A DNA stretch of 49,092 bases, from the NCBI GenBank assembly GCA_001567085.1, contig LMZS01000161.1, positions 1 through 49,092 on the forward strand, in the 5' to 3' direction. This DNA is from Chloroflexi bacterium OLB15. Its GTDB lineage: Bacteria; Chloroflexota; Anaerolineae; Aggregatilineales; Phototrophicaceae. Below, one piece after another: positions 1 to 11,326 of this stretch. Position numbers and translations under genes: made by a program. Under the pieces are notes generated by a model. The model was given only the letters and a program-made list of their open reading frames with translations. It was not told the DNA's origin and ran no database searches. The stretch's first letter is position 1. Every line of letters starts with the position of its first letter.

Positions 1-2234
1 GTAGAAGACGCTAATTTCTACAGCCATCCCGGCGTAGATATCGAAGGCGTGATTCGCGCCCTGTGGATTAACCTGCAAGGCGGCGAAGTGCTGGCGGGCG
101 GCAGCACCATCACCCAGCAGGTAGCGCGTAACTTACTCCTTGATCCGCAGCAGCGCGCGGAACGCAGCCTGCGCCGTAAACTGCGCGAGGCTGTTCTCGC
201 CCTGCAATTGCAAACCGCCTACAGCAAAGATGATATTCTGGCACTGTACTTGAATCAGTCGTATTACGGCAATCTGGCCTATGGCATTGAGGCGGCGGCG
301 GGGGCGTATTTTGGCAAAGATGCCGCTGCCCTTTCGCTGGCTGAATGTGCGCTTTTAGCCGGGCTGCTGCAATCGCCTGCGGTATACGATCCGCTGACCA
401 ACCTTGAAGCCGCTAAAGATCGGCAGGCGGTGGTGCTGGACTTGATGGCACAGACTGGCGTGATCACCACCGAGCAGGCCGAGATCGCCAAAAACGAGCC
501 GCTCAATTTCGCCGCCGCGCCGTTTCCGATAGAAGCGCCGCATTTCGTGATGGCGGTGATCAAGCAGTTGGAGCGTGAATACGGCCAACAGCTTTACAAC
601 GGCGGGCTGGAGGTGGTCACTACGGTTGATCTTGACTGGCAAAACGCGGCGCAGACGATTGTGCAGCACCAGCTTGAATCGCTAAACCTCAACCCTGCGC
701 GCCCACCCGCGAACGCCGAAAATGCCGCGCTGGTGGCGATGGATCCGTTTACCGGGCAGGTGCTGGCGATGCTGGGCAGCCCGGACTACTTTGACGAGAG
801 CATTGACGGTGCCGTGAACGCCGCGCTTGCCCCCGCCAGCCGGGCAGCGCGCTCAAGCCTTTTACCTATGCCGCCGCCTTTGATCCGACGCTGGAAAACC
901 CGATGACTCCGGCGACCATGATGCTGGACATCGAAACGCCGTTCATCACCCGCCAACTGCAAAGCTATACGCCTGCTAATTATGGGCTGGTAGAGCATGG
1001 CCCGGTCAGCGCCCGCGAAGCGCTGGCCTCATCGCTGAACATTCCGGCGGTGCAGGCGCTTCAGTTTGCAGGCATTGGCCGCATGATCAGCCTTGCCGCC
1101 AACGCCGGGTTGAACACATTGACTGAAAACAGCGAGCTTGATCTGGCAGTTACGCTGGGCGGCGGCGAAGTGCGTTTGCTCGATCTGACGCAAGCCTACA
1201 GCATCTTCCCCAACGGCGGCACCCGCGTTGAACCGGTGATGATCCTGAGCGTGCGCGATCATGCTGGAAATACGCTGTATCAGTGGGCTGTCCCGCAAAC
1301 CTCAAATCGGGTGATTGACGAGCGCGTAGCCTATTTAATCACCGATATTTTGAGCGACGACAACGCCCGTATCATGGGCTTTGGCCGCAACAGCGCCCTG
1401 AATATTGGCCGCCCCGCTGCCGCCAAGACTGGCACCACCACCGATTTTCGCGATAACTGGATCGTTGGCTATACCCCGAATCTGGTTGTCGGCGTGTGGG
1501 TGGGCAATGCCGATAACGCGCCGATGACCGATGTGACCGGCGTCAGCGGCGCCGCCCCGATCTGGAACGAGTTTATGCGTACCGTCCTGCGCGGCCAGCC
1601 TGAACTCAGCTTCACCCGTCCTGATGGCATCACCCGCATGGAAGTGTGCGCCCCTTCAGGGATGCGCCCGACCAATGACTGCCCGCAGCGCCATGTTGAA
1701 TGGTTCATCGAAGGCACGCAGCCGCTGGAATTTGATACCGTGTGGCAGGCATTCGAGATCGATACCCGCAGCGGCTTGCTGGCAGGCGAAGATACGCCGG
1801 ATCAAAACCGCGTGCGCCGCGTATTTGAGATACTGCCGCAGGAAGCCCGCGATTGGGCTGTTCGCTCTGGTATTCCCCAACCGCCGCCGCAGGTGGTGAC
1901 GCTGGTAGACGCGAACGATGATGCCCTGCGCCTGCTGGAGCCTGATCCGTATACCGTGTTTGAGCTTTCGCCGCTGCTGCCCGGCGAATCGCAGCGCATC
2001 CGCCTGACCGTAGGCGCGCCAGCCAATACGCGCAGGGTTATTTACCGTATGGATGGCGTGGCGTTAGGCGAAATAGACGCCGCGCCGTGGGCATTGTGGT
2101 GGCCGCTGGAATTGGGCGAGCATGAATTGGTGGCTGAAGCGCTGCTGGCTGACGGCAGCACGCTGCTTAGCGACCCGATCCCCTTCCGCGTGGTGCAAGA
2201 CGCACCGCCGCAAAGTTATACAGAGGGGGAATAG
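1..2234 (+). CDS. Class A penicillin-binding protein (PBP1A/1C type), 5'-truncated by the window edge, one frameshift
   Basis: Bifunctional peptidoglycan glycosyltransferase/transpeptidase acting outside the membrane. The reading frame is open from base 1. It enters in the glycosyltransferase (GT51) domain at its catalytic motif EDANFYSHPG, followed by GGSTITQQVARN. The transpeptidase part has GSALKPF (catalytic Ser codon 846-848), SSLN and KTGTTTDF. The C-terminal part after about 1650 (Cys-containing APSGMRPTNDCP, then a beta-rich tail) resembles PBP1C-type tails. The frame breaks at the C run 830-834: upstream codons read in frame 1 to a stop at 904-906, and downstream codons in frame 3. 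Adding one C restores APRQPGSALKPF exactly, directly before the active Ser. I therefore treat this as one gene with a probable base-call error; if the break is real, the transpeptidase is dead. Confidence 0.93.
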
Positions 2235-2346
2235 ACAAAAGCATATTTGAGCTGGCTCGCATCCATTGAGCGCAGAGGATGTGGGCTAATTTGCATCCCT
2301 GCTTCGTTCCGCTTGCCGCAACTATTCGCCCGGCGATCCGAACACT

Positions 2347-2355
2347 TGTTATAAT
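2347..2355 (+). promoter_or_regulatory. Extended -10 promoter for the methyltransferase gene
   Basis: TGTTATAAT is a perfect extended -10 element (TGnTATAAT). It lies 28 bases before the methyltransferase ATG at 2384, implying a short leader of about 22 bases. No good -35 was seen, as is usual for extended -10 promoters. Confidence 0.55.
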
Positions 2356-2383
2356 ATATACGCCGCTATCTACCGGGGATGTT

Positions 2384-3507
<1,124 letters not shown>

Positions 3508-3511
3508 TTAT

Positions 3512-4006
3512 ATGCCCTCCCTCACCCTTCACCGTGTTCCCGCGTCAACTGTGCAGCCGCTGCGCTTTGCTATTTTGCGCCCTGATCGCCCGTATGCAGA
3601 ATCGATCTACCCGCACGATGACGATCCCGAAACGCTGCACGTCGCCTTGATGCGCGATGGCGTGGTGTTGGGCAGCGTAACCGCCATGCGCCAGCCCATC
3701 CCTGAACAAAGTGACCCCACACAATGGCGCTTGCGTGGGGTCACGCTCAGCCCAGAATTACGCGGGTCGGGCTATGGCAAAATGCTGATCAATATTGGCA
3801 TCGGCTATGCCGCGCGGCAGGGCGCATCGCTGCTCTGGTTCATCTCGTCAGAATACGCCGTACCGATCTATCTGCATCTTGGCTTTATGATCCGCACCGA
3901 TCTCAGCTTCCTTGATCCGAACAGCCCGAACCCCTTCATGTGGCGTCCGCTTACGCCTGAAGACCGCGATCTGGGCGATCCGTCGCTGGATCGCGCCGCG
4001 CCTTAG
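3512..4006 (+). CDS. GNAT-family N-acetyltransferase
   Basis: Acetyl-CoA-dependent acyltransferase of unknown substrate, 164 residues. The acetyl-CoA binding signature is LRGSGYGKMLI (Q/RxxGxG/A type), preceded by the beta strand WRLRGVTLSPE and followed by the usual VPIYLHLGF helix-strand. I start it at ATG 3512, four bases after the methyltransferase stop, because the upstream in-frame ATG at 3464 lies inside the methylase. It is probably co-transcribed with the methylase. Its TAG stop (4004-4006) overlaps the TAA stop of the opposing NDH-2 gene (4003-4005), a tail-to-tail overlap. Confidence 0.85.
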   Translation: MPSLTLHRVPASTVQPLRFAILRPDRPYAESIYPHDDDPETLHVALMRDGVVLGSVTAMRQPIPEQSDPTQWRLRGVTLSPELRGSGYGKMLINIGIGYAARQGASLLWFISSEYAVPIYLHLGFMIRTDLSFLDPNSPNPFMWRPLTPEDRDLGDPSLDRAAP

Positions 4007-5321
4007 CTTTTCGCCGCTTCCGCCGGAATATCCACCGACGCCAGTTCTTCCCGCGTGAATGGGCGGGTGATATAGCGCGATCCGCGCGCGCTGAACAGGT
4101 TTGCCCACGTCCACTGAATGAATGTGCGAATCCGATTCTGCATATCGCTCAGATACAGGATGTGAATGAACGCCCAGCCCAGCTTGCCGATCACCCCCGC
4201 CGTCTTAAAATTGCCCAACTCCAGCGCCGCATACCAGCGCGAAACCGTCGCCATGCTGCCTTTGTCGTGATACACAAACGGCGGCGGGGCGGGGTAATGC
4301 TCCACATGCGCTTTGATCACCGAACCGACATAGCGCCCACCCTGTATCGCCACCTGTGCCACCCCCGGCAGCGGCTTGCCGTCCTGTTCGTAGTGTGCGC
4401 TGTCGCCGATCACGAAAATATCGGGATATTCGGGAATACTCAGGTCGGGGCTTACCATCACCCGCCCCGTTCTATCAGATGGCGCGCCAGCCACTCGCCT
4501 GCTGCCGCCGCGCGCACGCCCGCCGCCCAGATCACGTTGCGCGAAAGCACACGCTCGCCTTTGATCACCGCGCCTTCCTGGTCTATGCTTTCAACCGGCG
4601 AGCCTACGCGCACCTCAACGCCCATCTTCTCCAGCTTATGCTGTACGTGCTGCGCCAGCGCTTCATCAAACATTGGCAGAATACGCGGGCCGGCTTCTAC
4701 CAGCACAATCCGCGCCTTATCGGGATGCAGGCGGCGGAAATTATCCTTAAACGTGAGCGTGAACATTTCTGCCAGCGTCCCCGCCAGTTCAACGCCCGTT
4801 GGCCCGCCGCCCACGATCACAAAAGTAGTCAGCTTTTCGATGCTTTCGTGATCATCGGCCACTTCTGCCAGTTCAAACGATTTGAGAATTTGCTCGCGCA
4901 GATCAATGGCGTCGCGCAGGCTTTTCATGCCCCGCGCGTGTTGATGCCATTCTGGATGATTGAAGAAGTTATCGCGCGCGCCCGTTGCCAGCACCAGATA
5001 ATCGAAGGCGATAGGCTCGCTCATCCCGGCAACCGTCAGGGTCTTGGCGGCAGGGTTCACGCCGGTCACTTCGCCCATCAAAACGGTCACGTTCTTCTGA
5101 TGGCGAAACATCGCCCGAATTGGCGAAGCAATATCGCCCGGCGTCAGCGTGCCAGTTGCCACTTCATACAGCAGCGGTTGAAAAAGATAGTGATTCGTGC
5201 GGTCAATCAAAAGCACATCCACCCGCGTATGGTTCAGCGCTTTAGCCGCATTCACGCCGCCAAACCCGCCGCCCACGATCACGACGCGTGGACGCTTTCC
5301 GTCCAAGCCATAGTTTGCCAT
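4003..5321 (-). CDS. ndh: Type II NADH dehydrogenase (NDH-2), one frameshift
   Basis: Membrane-associated, single-subunit FAD enzyme passing electrons from NADH to quinone without proton pumping. It has two Rossmann motifs: VVIVGGGFGG near the N-terminus for FAD, and VIVGGGPTGVELAG near residue 170 for NADH. Further family landmarks are LATGARDNFF, VIWAAGV and IFVIGDSAH. The C-terminal region (IRTFIQWTWANLF) carries the membrane-anchoring helix usual in NDH-2. The frame breaks near 4476-4477: the first 287 codons run into a stop at 4458, and the remaining 150 continue in another frame. Adding one base (plus-strand C) rejoins the two. The start is ATG 5321. The downstream neighbour is convergent; the upstream Nudix gene is divergent. 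Confidence 0.92.
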
Positions 5322-5520
5322 CTAGTTGTCCCCACTCCATAGATGATTGTGTTTATTTTCACAAATAATAGACGCTATGGCAAACTGTTTTCCTACGCCA
5401 GCATTTTACCCACTATGATCTATACGCTAACCCGTTGCCCGCCGTCGCAAGAACCCCCGCCGCTTCGCCCCGCGTTATGCTTGTTGCCGTTTAATCATCA
5501 GCGGCAAGGAGATTTACAGC

Positions 5521-6204
5521 GTGACAGACAATCTGAAGACCCCTTCTGACAGCAGCATCACGAGCTATTCTCAACAGGTGATCTGGGCGCAGCGGCTGCA
5601 ATCTATCGCCCAATCCGGGCTGGCTTATGACACAAGGCCATTTGATAAGCTGCGTTATGAAGATGTGCTGGAGATCGCCGTCGAGATGATGACTGCCGCC
5701 CTGAATGCCCCCGATCAACGGGATGCTTTGCGGGCGCTGTATCTTGAGCAGCAGGGGCATGCTACGCCTAAAGTTGATGTGCGCGGCGTGGTGTTTCAGG
5801 ATGGCAAGCTGCTGATGGTGCAGGAAATGCTGGATGGCGGGCGCTGGACGCTTCCCGGTGGTTGGGCAGATGTGGGCGAAAGCGCCAGCGTGAGCGCTGT
5901 GCGTGAAATCTGGGAAGAAAGCGGCTATCACGCGCGGGCAACTAAGCTGCTCGCTGTGTATGATCGTAATAAGCACGGGCATCCCTATTATGCTTTTCAC
6001 GCCTATAAGCTGTTCTTTCGCTGTGAATTGACGCAGCCGGAGCGCGATATAGACCCGCGCAATATCGAAACGGGCGAAGTGCGCTGGTTTGCCGAAGATG
6101 AAATCGCCGGATTAGCGCTTTCGCAGGCGCGGGTTACAACCAGCCAGATCGCGCGATTTTTCGAGCATTACCGCCAACCCGATTTGCCTACTGATTTTGA
6201 TTAG
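5521..6204 (+). CDS. Nudix hydrolase
   Basis: Hydrolase of nucleoside-diphosphate-linked substrates, 227 residues. The Nudix box GX5EX7REUXEEXGU is complete (GWADVGES...VREIWEESGY, about residues 117-139). The N-terminal about 70 helical residues resemble the extra N-terminal domain found in some ADP-ribose/ADP-sugar Nudix enzymes. The start is a GTG at 5521 with AAGGAG upstream (about 5506-5511). The substrate cannot be told from the sequence. The gene stands alone, between divergent ndh and the isomerase gene. Confidence 0.88.
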   Translation: MTDNLKTPSDSSITSYSQQVIWAQRLQSIAQSGLAYDTRPFDKLRYEDVLEIAVEMMTAALNAPDQRDALRALYLEQQGHATPKVDVRGVVFQDGKLLMVQEMLDGGRWTLPGGWADVGESASVSAVREIWEESGYHARATKLLAVYDRNKHGHPYYAFHAYKLFFRCELTQPERDIDPRNIETGEVRWFAEDEIAGLALSQARVTTSQIARFFEHYRQPDLPTDFD

Positions 6205-6255
6205 ACGCAGCAAGCCCGAACGCGCTATGCTTGGCGGTATTCAGGAGTGAAAACC

Positions 6256-7065
6256 ATGCGCATCGCCATTCAGGAAGATATGCTTGCAGGACGTAATCTG
6301 CTGGAAAAGTTTGAACGCGCAAAAGCGTTAGGCTTTGATGGAATCGAGTTTTGGGCGAAAGGGCTGCCAGACCGCCTTGAAGAAGCAATGATCGCCCTTG
6401 AGCGTGCCGAATTGGTGGCATCTGGCATTAACTTCGGGCGGCAAAGCAGCATGCTCTCCCCCGATCCCGCCGAACGTGAACGGGCGCTGGAAGAGCTGCG
6501 CGCAGCCATTATGTGCGCGATGGATCTGGGCGCGGTTGGTGTTGGTTTTGTGCCCGCCTTCTTCGGTCCCGCGCTGCCCGATCTTTCGCCGTTGATGTCG
6601 CCTGAACAGCTTGAAGCCGAGCTGCTGATCGCGCATTTACGCACGCTTGAAGATTACGCCAATGCCATGAATGTTACCCTGTTTATCGAGCCGATCAATC
6701 GCTACGAAACCCACTTCCTGAACCGCGTGGAACAGGCGGCAGCATTAGCGCGGCGGCGCAATCACCCGCGCGTTAAAGTGGTTGCTGATCTCTTTCACAT
6801 GGCGCTGGAAGAGGACGATATCCCTGCTGCCATCCGCAGCCATGCCGATGTGATCGGCTACGTGCATCTGGCGGACAGCAACCGCCGCCTGCCGGGGCAG
6901 GGCTTCACGCCATTTGCACATGCCGCCGCTGCGCTGAAAGAAATCGGCTATGACGGTTGGGCGGCTTTTGAATGCGGCGATCCCGGCGATAATGCCCCGC
7001 GCGCCGCAGCTTATGCGCTGGAGCTTCCCGCCAGCCTTGCCTATCTGAAAGAGGCCGGATTTTAG
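6256..7065 (+). CDS. Sugar phosphate isomerase/epimerase (xylose isomerase-like TIM barrel)
   Basis: Metal-dependent TIM-barrel enzyme of the AP endonuclease-2/xylose isomerase-like family, 269 residues. Visible metal-site motifs are LFIEPINRYETHF (Glu), VVADLFHM (Asp/His), GYVHLADSNR (His/Asp) and the terminal WAAFEC (Glu). This pattern matches epimerases such as tagatose/ribulose 3-epimerases and the IolE/IolI relatives. ATG 6256 is preferred over the in-frame GTG at 6247 because AGGAG (6243-6247) sits 8 bases before it. The iolB gene follows after 218 bases, so a role in inositol or a related sugar pathway is possible but unproven. Confidence 0.85.
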   Translation: MRIAIQEDMLAGRNLLEKFERAKALGFDGIEFWAKGLPDRLEEAMIALERAELVASGINFGRQSSMLSPDPAERERALEELRAAIMCAMDLGAVGVGFVPAFFGPALPDLSPLMSPEQLEAELLIAHLRTLEDYANAMNVTLFIEPINRYETHFLNRVEQAAALARRRNHPRVKVVADLFHMALEEDDIPAAIRSHADVIGYVHLADSNRRLPGQGFTPFAHAAAALKEIGYDGWAAFECGDPGDNAPRAAAYALELPASLAYLKEAGF

Positions 7066-7283
7066 TGCTGGCGATATGCCCGACCCGCAAACGGCCGGGC
7101 TAAACCCACCCGCTGAAGCGGGGTACAATCTCCGGGACTCATTGGAGCGCGTGGAAGATACCTAAATCACGAATTAAGTTTCGCAAAATAATGCAGATCA
7201 CTATTTCATTATGCCCTTAGGCCACTTTCAGGTGGTCATGATTAGCCCGACCGTTTGAGTGTTGGGCGGAAGATGAAGGCGCT

Positions 7284-8162
7284 ATGACTTCCAATTCATT
7301 ACTCATTCGCTCTATTGACTGCGGCGCAAGCGGAATCTTCGCTGAAATTTCGGCGGAACGCGCCCGCTGGGACTACCTGAATATGGCGGCGCGGCGGCTG
7401 GATATCGGTCAGCGCCATGCTGGCGAAACTGGCGATTTTGAGCTTGCGCATGTGATTCTGGGTGGGCGCTGTAACATTCGCACCAATGCGGGCGAATATT
7501 TAAACATCGGGCGGCGGCCAAACGTATTTTCAGGCATGCCATGGGCGCTGTATCTGCCGCCAAATACCCAGTATGAAATCGAAGCCCTGACCAACGGCTT
7601 TGAGGTGGCAAGCTGCTGGGTGAAAGCTGATGCTGAATTTCCGGCGAAACTGGTCACGCCGGCTGACTGTGCCATTGAGCTGCGCGGTGGGGAAAACGCC
7701 AGCCGCCAGATCAACAGCATCCTTCCCCCCGGCTTCCCCTGTCAGAAGCTGGTCGTGGTGGAAGTTTATACCCCCGGCGGCAACTGGAGCAGCTATCCCC
7801 CACATAAACACGATGTGCACCGCGTGGATGCGAACGGAAATTTACTCGAAGCCGACCTTGAGGAAATCTACTTCTACAAGATTGATAAGCCAAACGGGTA
7901 TGCCTATCAGCGCGTATACACCGGCGATGGCAAGCTGGACGAACTGATGCGCGCCCAGCATCACGATATGGTGCTGGTTCCAGAGGGCTATCACCCTGTC
8001 GTGAGCGCCTTTGGCTACACCACCTATTACCTGAATTTTCTCGCCGGTTCGGCGCAGTCGCTGGCTAATATGGACGATCCGGCCTATGCGTGGATCAAGA
8101 ACGAGTGGAAAGCGCTCGATCCGCGCCTGCCTGTCGTTAGCATGGCGATGGAGCAGGGATAA
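7284..8162 (+). CDS. iolB: 5-deoxy-glucuronate isomerase (IolB-like)
   Basis: Cupin-fold isomerase of myo-inositol catabolism, converting 5-deoxy-D-glucuronate to 5-dehydro-2-deoxy-D-gluconate. The length, 292 residues, is close to the family norm of about 270. The metal-binding signature PPHKHDVH followed by LEEIYFYKI is characteristic of IolB, as is the C-terminal VPEGYHPVVSAFGY...YYLNFLAG block. The start is ATG 7284 with a modest GAAGG upstream. No other clear iol gene (iolC, iolD, iolG) is in the window; only the TIM-barrel gene upstream is a possible partner. Confidence 0.9.
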   Translation: MTSNSLLIRSIDCGASGIFAEISAERARWDYLNMAARRLDIGQRHAGETGDFELAHVILGGRCNIRTNAGEYLNIGRRPNVFSGMPWALYLPPNTQYEIEALTNGFEVASCWVKADAEFPAKLVTPADCAIELRGGENASRQINSILPPGFPCQKLVVVEVYTPGGNWSSYPPHKHDVHRVDANGNLLEADLEEIYFYKIDKPNGYAYQRVYTGDGKLDELMRAQHHDMVLVPEGYHPVVSAFGYTTYYLNFLAGSAQSLANMDDPAYAWIKNEWKALDPRLPVVSMAMEQG

Positions 8163-8164
8163 AA

Positions 8165-8190
8165 ACGGGCTTCCGACTCAACCGGAAGCC
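8165..8190 (-). terminator. Intrinsic terminator of the moxR gene
   Basis: A perfect 8-bp stem GGCTTCCG/CGGAAGCC (8168-8175, 8183-8190) with a 7-base loop starts directly after the moxR stop. On the minus strand it is followed by CGTTTTT. It lies between convergent iolB and moxR. Confidence 0.7.
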
Positions 8191-9186
8191 TCACACCGTT
8201 TTCGGCAGCGTTTTGATCACTTCGGCCACCACTGTATCCGGGCTGATGCCTTCAGCGATGCCCTCAAAATTCAACAGCAGGCGGTGCCGCAGCGCGTTCG
8301 CCGCAACCGCCGCCACATCTTCAAACGCCACGTTGAAGCGGCCTTCCAGCAGCGCGTTGATCTTCGCGCCTAAAATCAACGCCTGCGCCCCGCGCGGGCT
8401 GGCGCCGTAGCGCACATAGCGTTTTACTATTTCGGATGCTGTTGGCGTTTCCGGGTGCGTCGCCACAATCAGCCGCGCCACATAATCGGTTACGTGGGTG
8501 GCGACAGGCGTATTCAGGGCAAGCTGCCCCATGCTCACCACCTGCGCGCCATCGGCCACCTTTTGCGCGCTGGGCGTAGATGCGCCGGTAGTGCGATCCA
8601 AAATCCCGATCAGCTCATTCACCGACGGAAAAGCTACATTGACCTTGAACATGAAGCGGTCTAGCTGCGCTTCTGGCAGCGGATACGTGCCTTCCATCTC
8701 CAGCGGGTTTTGCGTCGCCAGCACGAAAAATGGCGGCTCTAGCTGGTAAGTGCGGTTAGCCACCGTCACCGTCTTTTCGGCCATCGCTTCCAGCAGCGCC
8801 GATTGGGTTTTGGGCGTAGCGCGGTTGATCTCATCGGCCAGCAGCAGGTTCGCGAACACCGGGCCGTGCTGGAAGCGGCGTACTTTGGTGCGCCCATCTT
8901 CCGAATCCTCAAGAATATCCGTGCCGGTAATGTCCGCAGGCTGCATATCAGGCGTGAACTGGATGCGCGCAAATTTCAGGTCTAGCGCGTCGGCCATCGT
9001 GCGGATCAGCATCGTTTTGCCGAGTCCCGGCACGCCTTCTAACAGCGCGTGGCGTCCAGACAGGATGCAGATCAGCACCCCGCGCACCACCTGATCCTGC
9101 CCCACGATCACCCGCTTCACTTCGGATTCAATGGCGCGGGCGAGGCGGCTAAATTGTTCAATAGAAAGCTGTTCAGCAGCGGCCAT
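8191..9186 (-). CDS. MoxR-family AAA+ ATPase
   Basis: Chaperone-like AAA+ ATPase, 331 residues. Walker A is EGVPGLGKT, Walker B is LLADEINRA, sensor 1 is FFVLATQNP, and the GTYPLPEAQLDRF block is the MoxR hallmark. The C-terminal lid helix region contains RYVRYGASPRGAQAL. MoxR proteins commonly work with VWA-domain proteins in metal or cofactor insertion and in envelope-stress complexes. Here a VWA protein lies about 3 kb upstream on the same strand. The upstream neighbour is a membrane protein 151 bases away. The start is ATG 9186 with AGGGGA upstream. Confidence 0.92.
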   Translation of the reverse strand: MAAAEQLSIEQFSRLARAIESEVKRVIVGQDQVVRGVLICILSGRHALLEGVPGLGKTMLIRTMADALDLKFARIQFTPDMQPADITGTDILEDSEDGRTKVRRFQHGPVFANLLLADEINRATPKTQSALLEAMAEKTVTVANRTYQLEPPFFVLATQNPLEMEGTYPLPEAQLDRFMFKVNVAFPSVNELIGILDRTTGASTPSAQKVADGAQVVSMGQLALNTPVATHVTDYVARLIVATHPETPTASEIVKRYVRYGASPRGAQALILGAKINALLEGRFNVAFEDVAAVAANALRHRLLLNFEGIAEGISPDTVVAEVIKTLPKTV

Positions 9187-9337
9187 CAGGCATCATCCCC
9201 TGTTGCAGTTATCGCCGCAACATCCCAAATATGCGGCGTCGTATGGTAACTCAGATCGGCTAACTGCGCCCTATCAGGGCAAACACGATCATCTTGTATG
9301 AATAGCTGGAAGTGAGCGTTCAGGTTCGAAAAGCGAC

Positions 9338-11233
9338 CTAATTGCCGCCGGAATTGGAAGGCTCCAGCGACGAGAAATAGCTGCGAATCAGGTCGCGCAG
9401 GCCAAGCGGCACATAGCCGTTTTCCAGCGCCTGGCTGGCAGCATTGGCATAATCGCTGTACACGCTGCTGTAGGGCACAGTGGCGCTGCCTGTGGGGTTC
9501 TGGGAAAACTCGCCCTGAATGACTGGCGCGTTAGGGTCGTCTGATTGCAAGAACGATTCTTCGTCGCTAAGTGGCCCGCCTATTCTGCGCGGCGAATAGA
9601 TCATCTCATCGCCGCCGCGCTCTCCCTGACCATCGGCATTATTGGATTGATTTTCGGCGCTCATCTGGCTGCCCGAACTGGATGACTGTCCGGCTCCCTG
9701 TTCGTCGCCTGCGCCCGCGCCGCTTTCGCTGACAGCTGCCGCTGAAAGCTGGCCTTCATTCTGCCCCTGCGCTGCGCTGTTTGCCGAGTTCTGACTCTCT
9801 CCTGATTGACCGTCGCCCAATTGGCCGGACTCTGCGCCGGATTGGTTGCTCATTTGACCTTGTTGGCCGCTGCCGCTGCCGCTCTGATCGGATTGTTCGC
9901 CGCTTTGCTGCCCCGCCTGACTCGATTGTTGTGGACTCGAATCCCCGCTGCCGGAAATTTCCTGCGCTTCTGAATCCTCTTGCTGCCCACCCCCCTGCTG
10001 GCTATTTTGCGCGGCGTTGGGGTTTGCCGCCTGCGCGCTTTGAGACTGGCTGATATTTTGCGCGGTTTGAGCGGCGCTTTGCGCTTGCTGCGCGGCCTGC
10101 TGCGCTGATTGCTGCATTTGCGCGGCGTTTTGGCCTGCCTGCTGCGCCGATTGTGCCGCTTGCTGCATTGATTCAGAAGCGGCGGCGTTATCCCCACTTT
10201 GCATCTGGCTTGCGGCCTGCTGCATCTGCTCTGCGGCCTGCTGAAGCCCTGAATTATCGCTGCTCGCCATCTGGCTGGCAGCGTTCTGAAGCTGCTGCGT
10301 CAATTCCTGCTGGCGTTCGCTGCTCATGCTCGCGCTGGCCTGTGCAAGCTGTTCTAACGCCTGTGCAAGCTGCTCATAGGCATTGTTTGTATTCTGCGGG
10401 CTTTCGCTGGCTGCCTGCAGCGCGTTCGCTGCCGCCTGTGCCGCCGCGCTTGAGGCATTCAACTGTTGATCAAACTGTTCAGCCAGCGCTTCCAGCGAAT
10501 TTTGAGCATCGGTCACCGCTGCAAATGCTTCTTCAGGGGAAACGTCGTTTTGCGCCAGCGTATTCGATGAAGTTTCTAAAACTTCCAGTAGATTGCGTCG
10601 TTCTTCCTCTCGCAGAGAGGGATCGGCGGCCACTTCTTCGGTGATTTGCTGTAGCGTATCGCCCGCTTGCTCAATAGCCGCCGCTGCGGCAGCGTTATCC
10701 TGCGCGATGACATCCTGCGGGTTTGGCAGCAGCAGCAAAACGGCCACCACGGCCGCCAACAGCCCCAGCAGCGCCCATTCCCGCCAGTTGATGTGTAATG
10801 GCAGCCGTTTGTTGGGATGCGCGGCGTGCGCCCGTTCCTGCGCGTCCTGTAACTGTAGCTGCGCGAGTTCGCCAGTGGTGGCGATGCGCCCGTCTATCAG
10901 TTCAAACGCGGTGGAAACGCGCTCATTCAAGCCCAGCAGTACGTCAAAACGGCGCGCGGCATGTATCAGCGAGCGATCACGCAGCCAGATTGAGGCGGCC
11001 ACCACCAGCGCGCCCGCCGCCATACCGGACAAAATGATCAGCGCGATTTGGTCGGGAATCAGAAAAGGCCGAATGCGCGAGATGATCGCCAGCGCCAGCC
11101 CGATCACCAGCGCCGGGGCTAGCGCGCGCGGCAGCCAGATCAACGTTAGGCCAGCCCGCCAACGACGATCCCACTTCTGTACCAGATGGGTCAGGGTTTG
11201 AGAGGGATTATTCGCAGGGATAACTGCCATCAA
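9338..11233 (-). CDS. Membrane protein with long Gln/Ala/Ser/Gly-rich domain
   Basis: 631 residues, unknown function. Hydrophobic segments lie at about residues 38-57, 63-85 and 150-172. Next comes an acidic helical stretch, then about 290 low-complexity residues (260-550) dominated by Gln, Ala, Ser and Gly. The N-terminal part of this stretch looks like Ala/Gln coiled coil; the later part is disordered SGQSG type. The last about 75 residues are again ordinary (SPRRIGGPLSDEES... and YVPLGLRDLIRSYFSSLEP) and are probably the functional tail. The overall layout resembles membrane proteins found beside moxR genes. The start may be either of two adjacent ATGs (11233 or 11230). Expression with moxR is likely because nothing terminator-like was seen between them. 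Confidence 0.8.
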   Translation of the reverse strand: MMAVIPANNPSQTLTHLVQKWDRRWRAGLTLIWLPRALAPALVIGLALAIISRIRPFLIPDQIALIILSGMAAGALVVAASIWLRDRSLIHAARRFDVLLGLNERVSTAFELIDGRIATTGELAQLQLQDAQERAHAAHPNKRLPLHINWREWALLGLLAAVVAVLLLLPNPQDVIAQDNAAAAAAIEQAGDTLQQITEEVAADPSLREEERRNLLEVLETSSNTLAQNDVSPEEAFAAVTDAQNSLEALAEQFDQQLNASSAAAQAAANALQAASESPQNTNNAYEQLAQALEQLAQASASMSSERQQELTQQLQNAASQMASSDNSGLQQAAEQMQQAASQMQSGDNAAASESMQQAAQSAQQAGQNAAQMQQSAQQAAQQAQSAAQTAQNISQSQSAQAANPNAAQNSQQGGGQQEDSEAQEISGSGDSSPQQSSQAGQQSGEQSDQSGSGSGQQGQMSNQSGAESGQLGDGQSGESQNSANSAAQGQNEGQLSAAAVSESGAGAGDEQGAGQSSSSGSQMSAENQSNNADGQGERGGDEMIYSPRRIGGPLSDEESFLQSDDPNAPVIQGEFSQNPTGSATVPYSSVYSDYANAASQALENGYVPLGLRDLIRSYFSSLEPSNSGGN

Positions 11234-11326
11234 AACGCGCCGGTTAAACCATCATGTGATCAATTTATACATTGTATCATGATCGGGTTCAGATCAATCC
11301 GCTGCCTCTGAACTATCAGCGCCGCG

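Noticed and set aside
820..850. Programmed frameshift in the penicillin-binding protein
   Set aside because: No slippery heptamer with a downstream structure was recognised, and similar G/C losses occur in many unrelated genes here.
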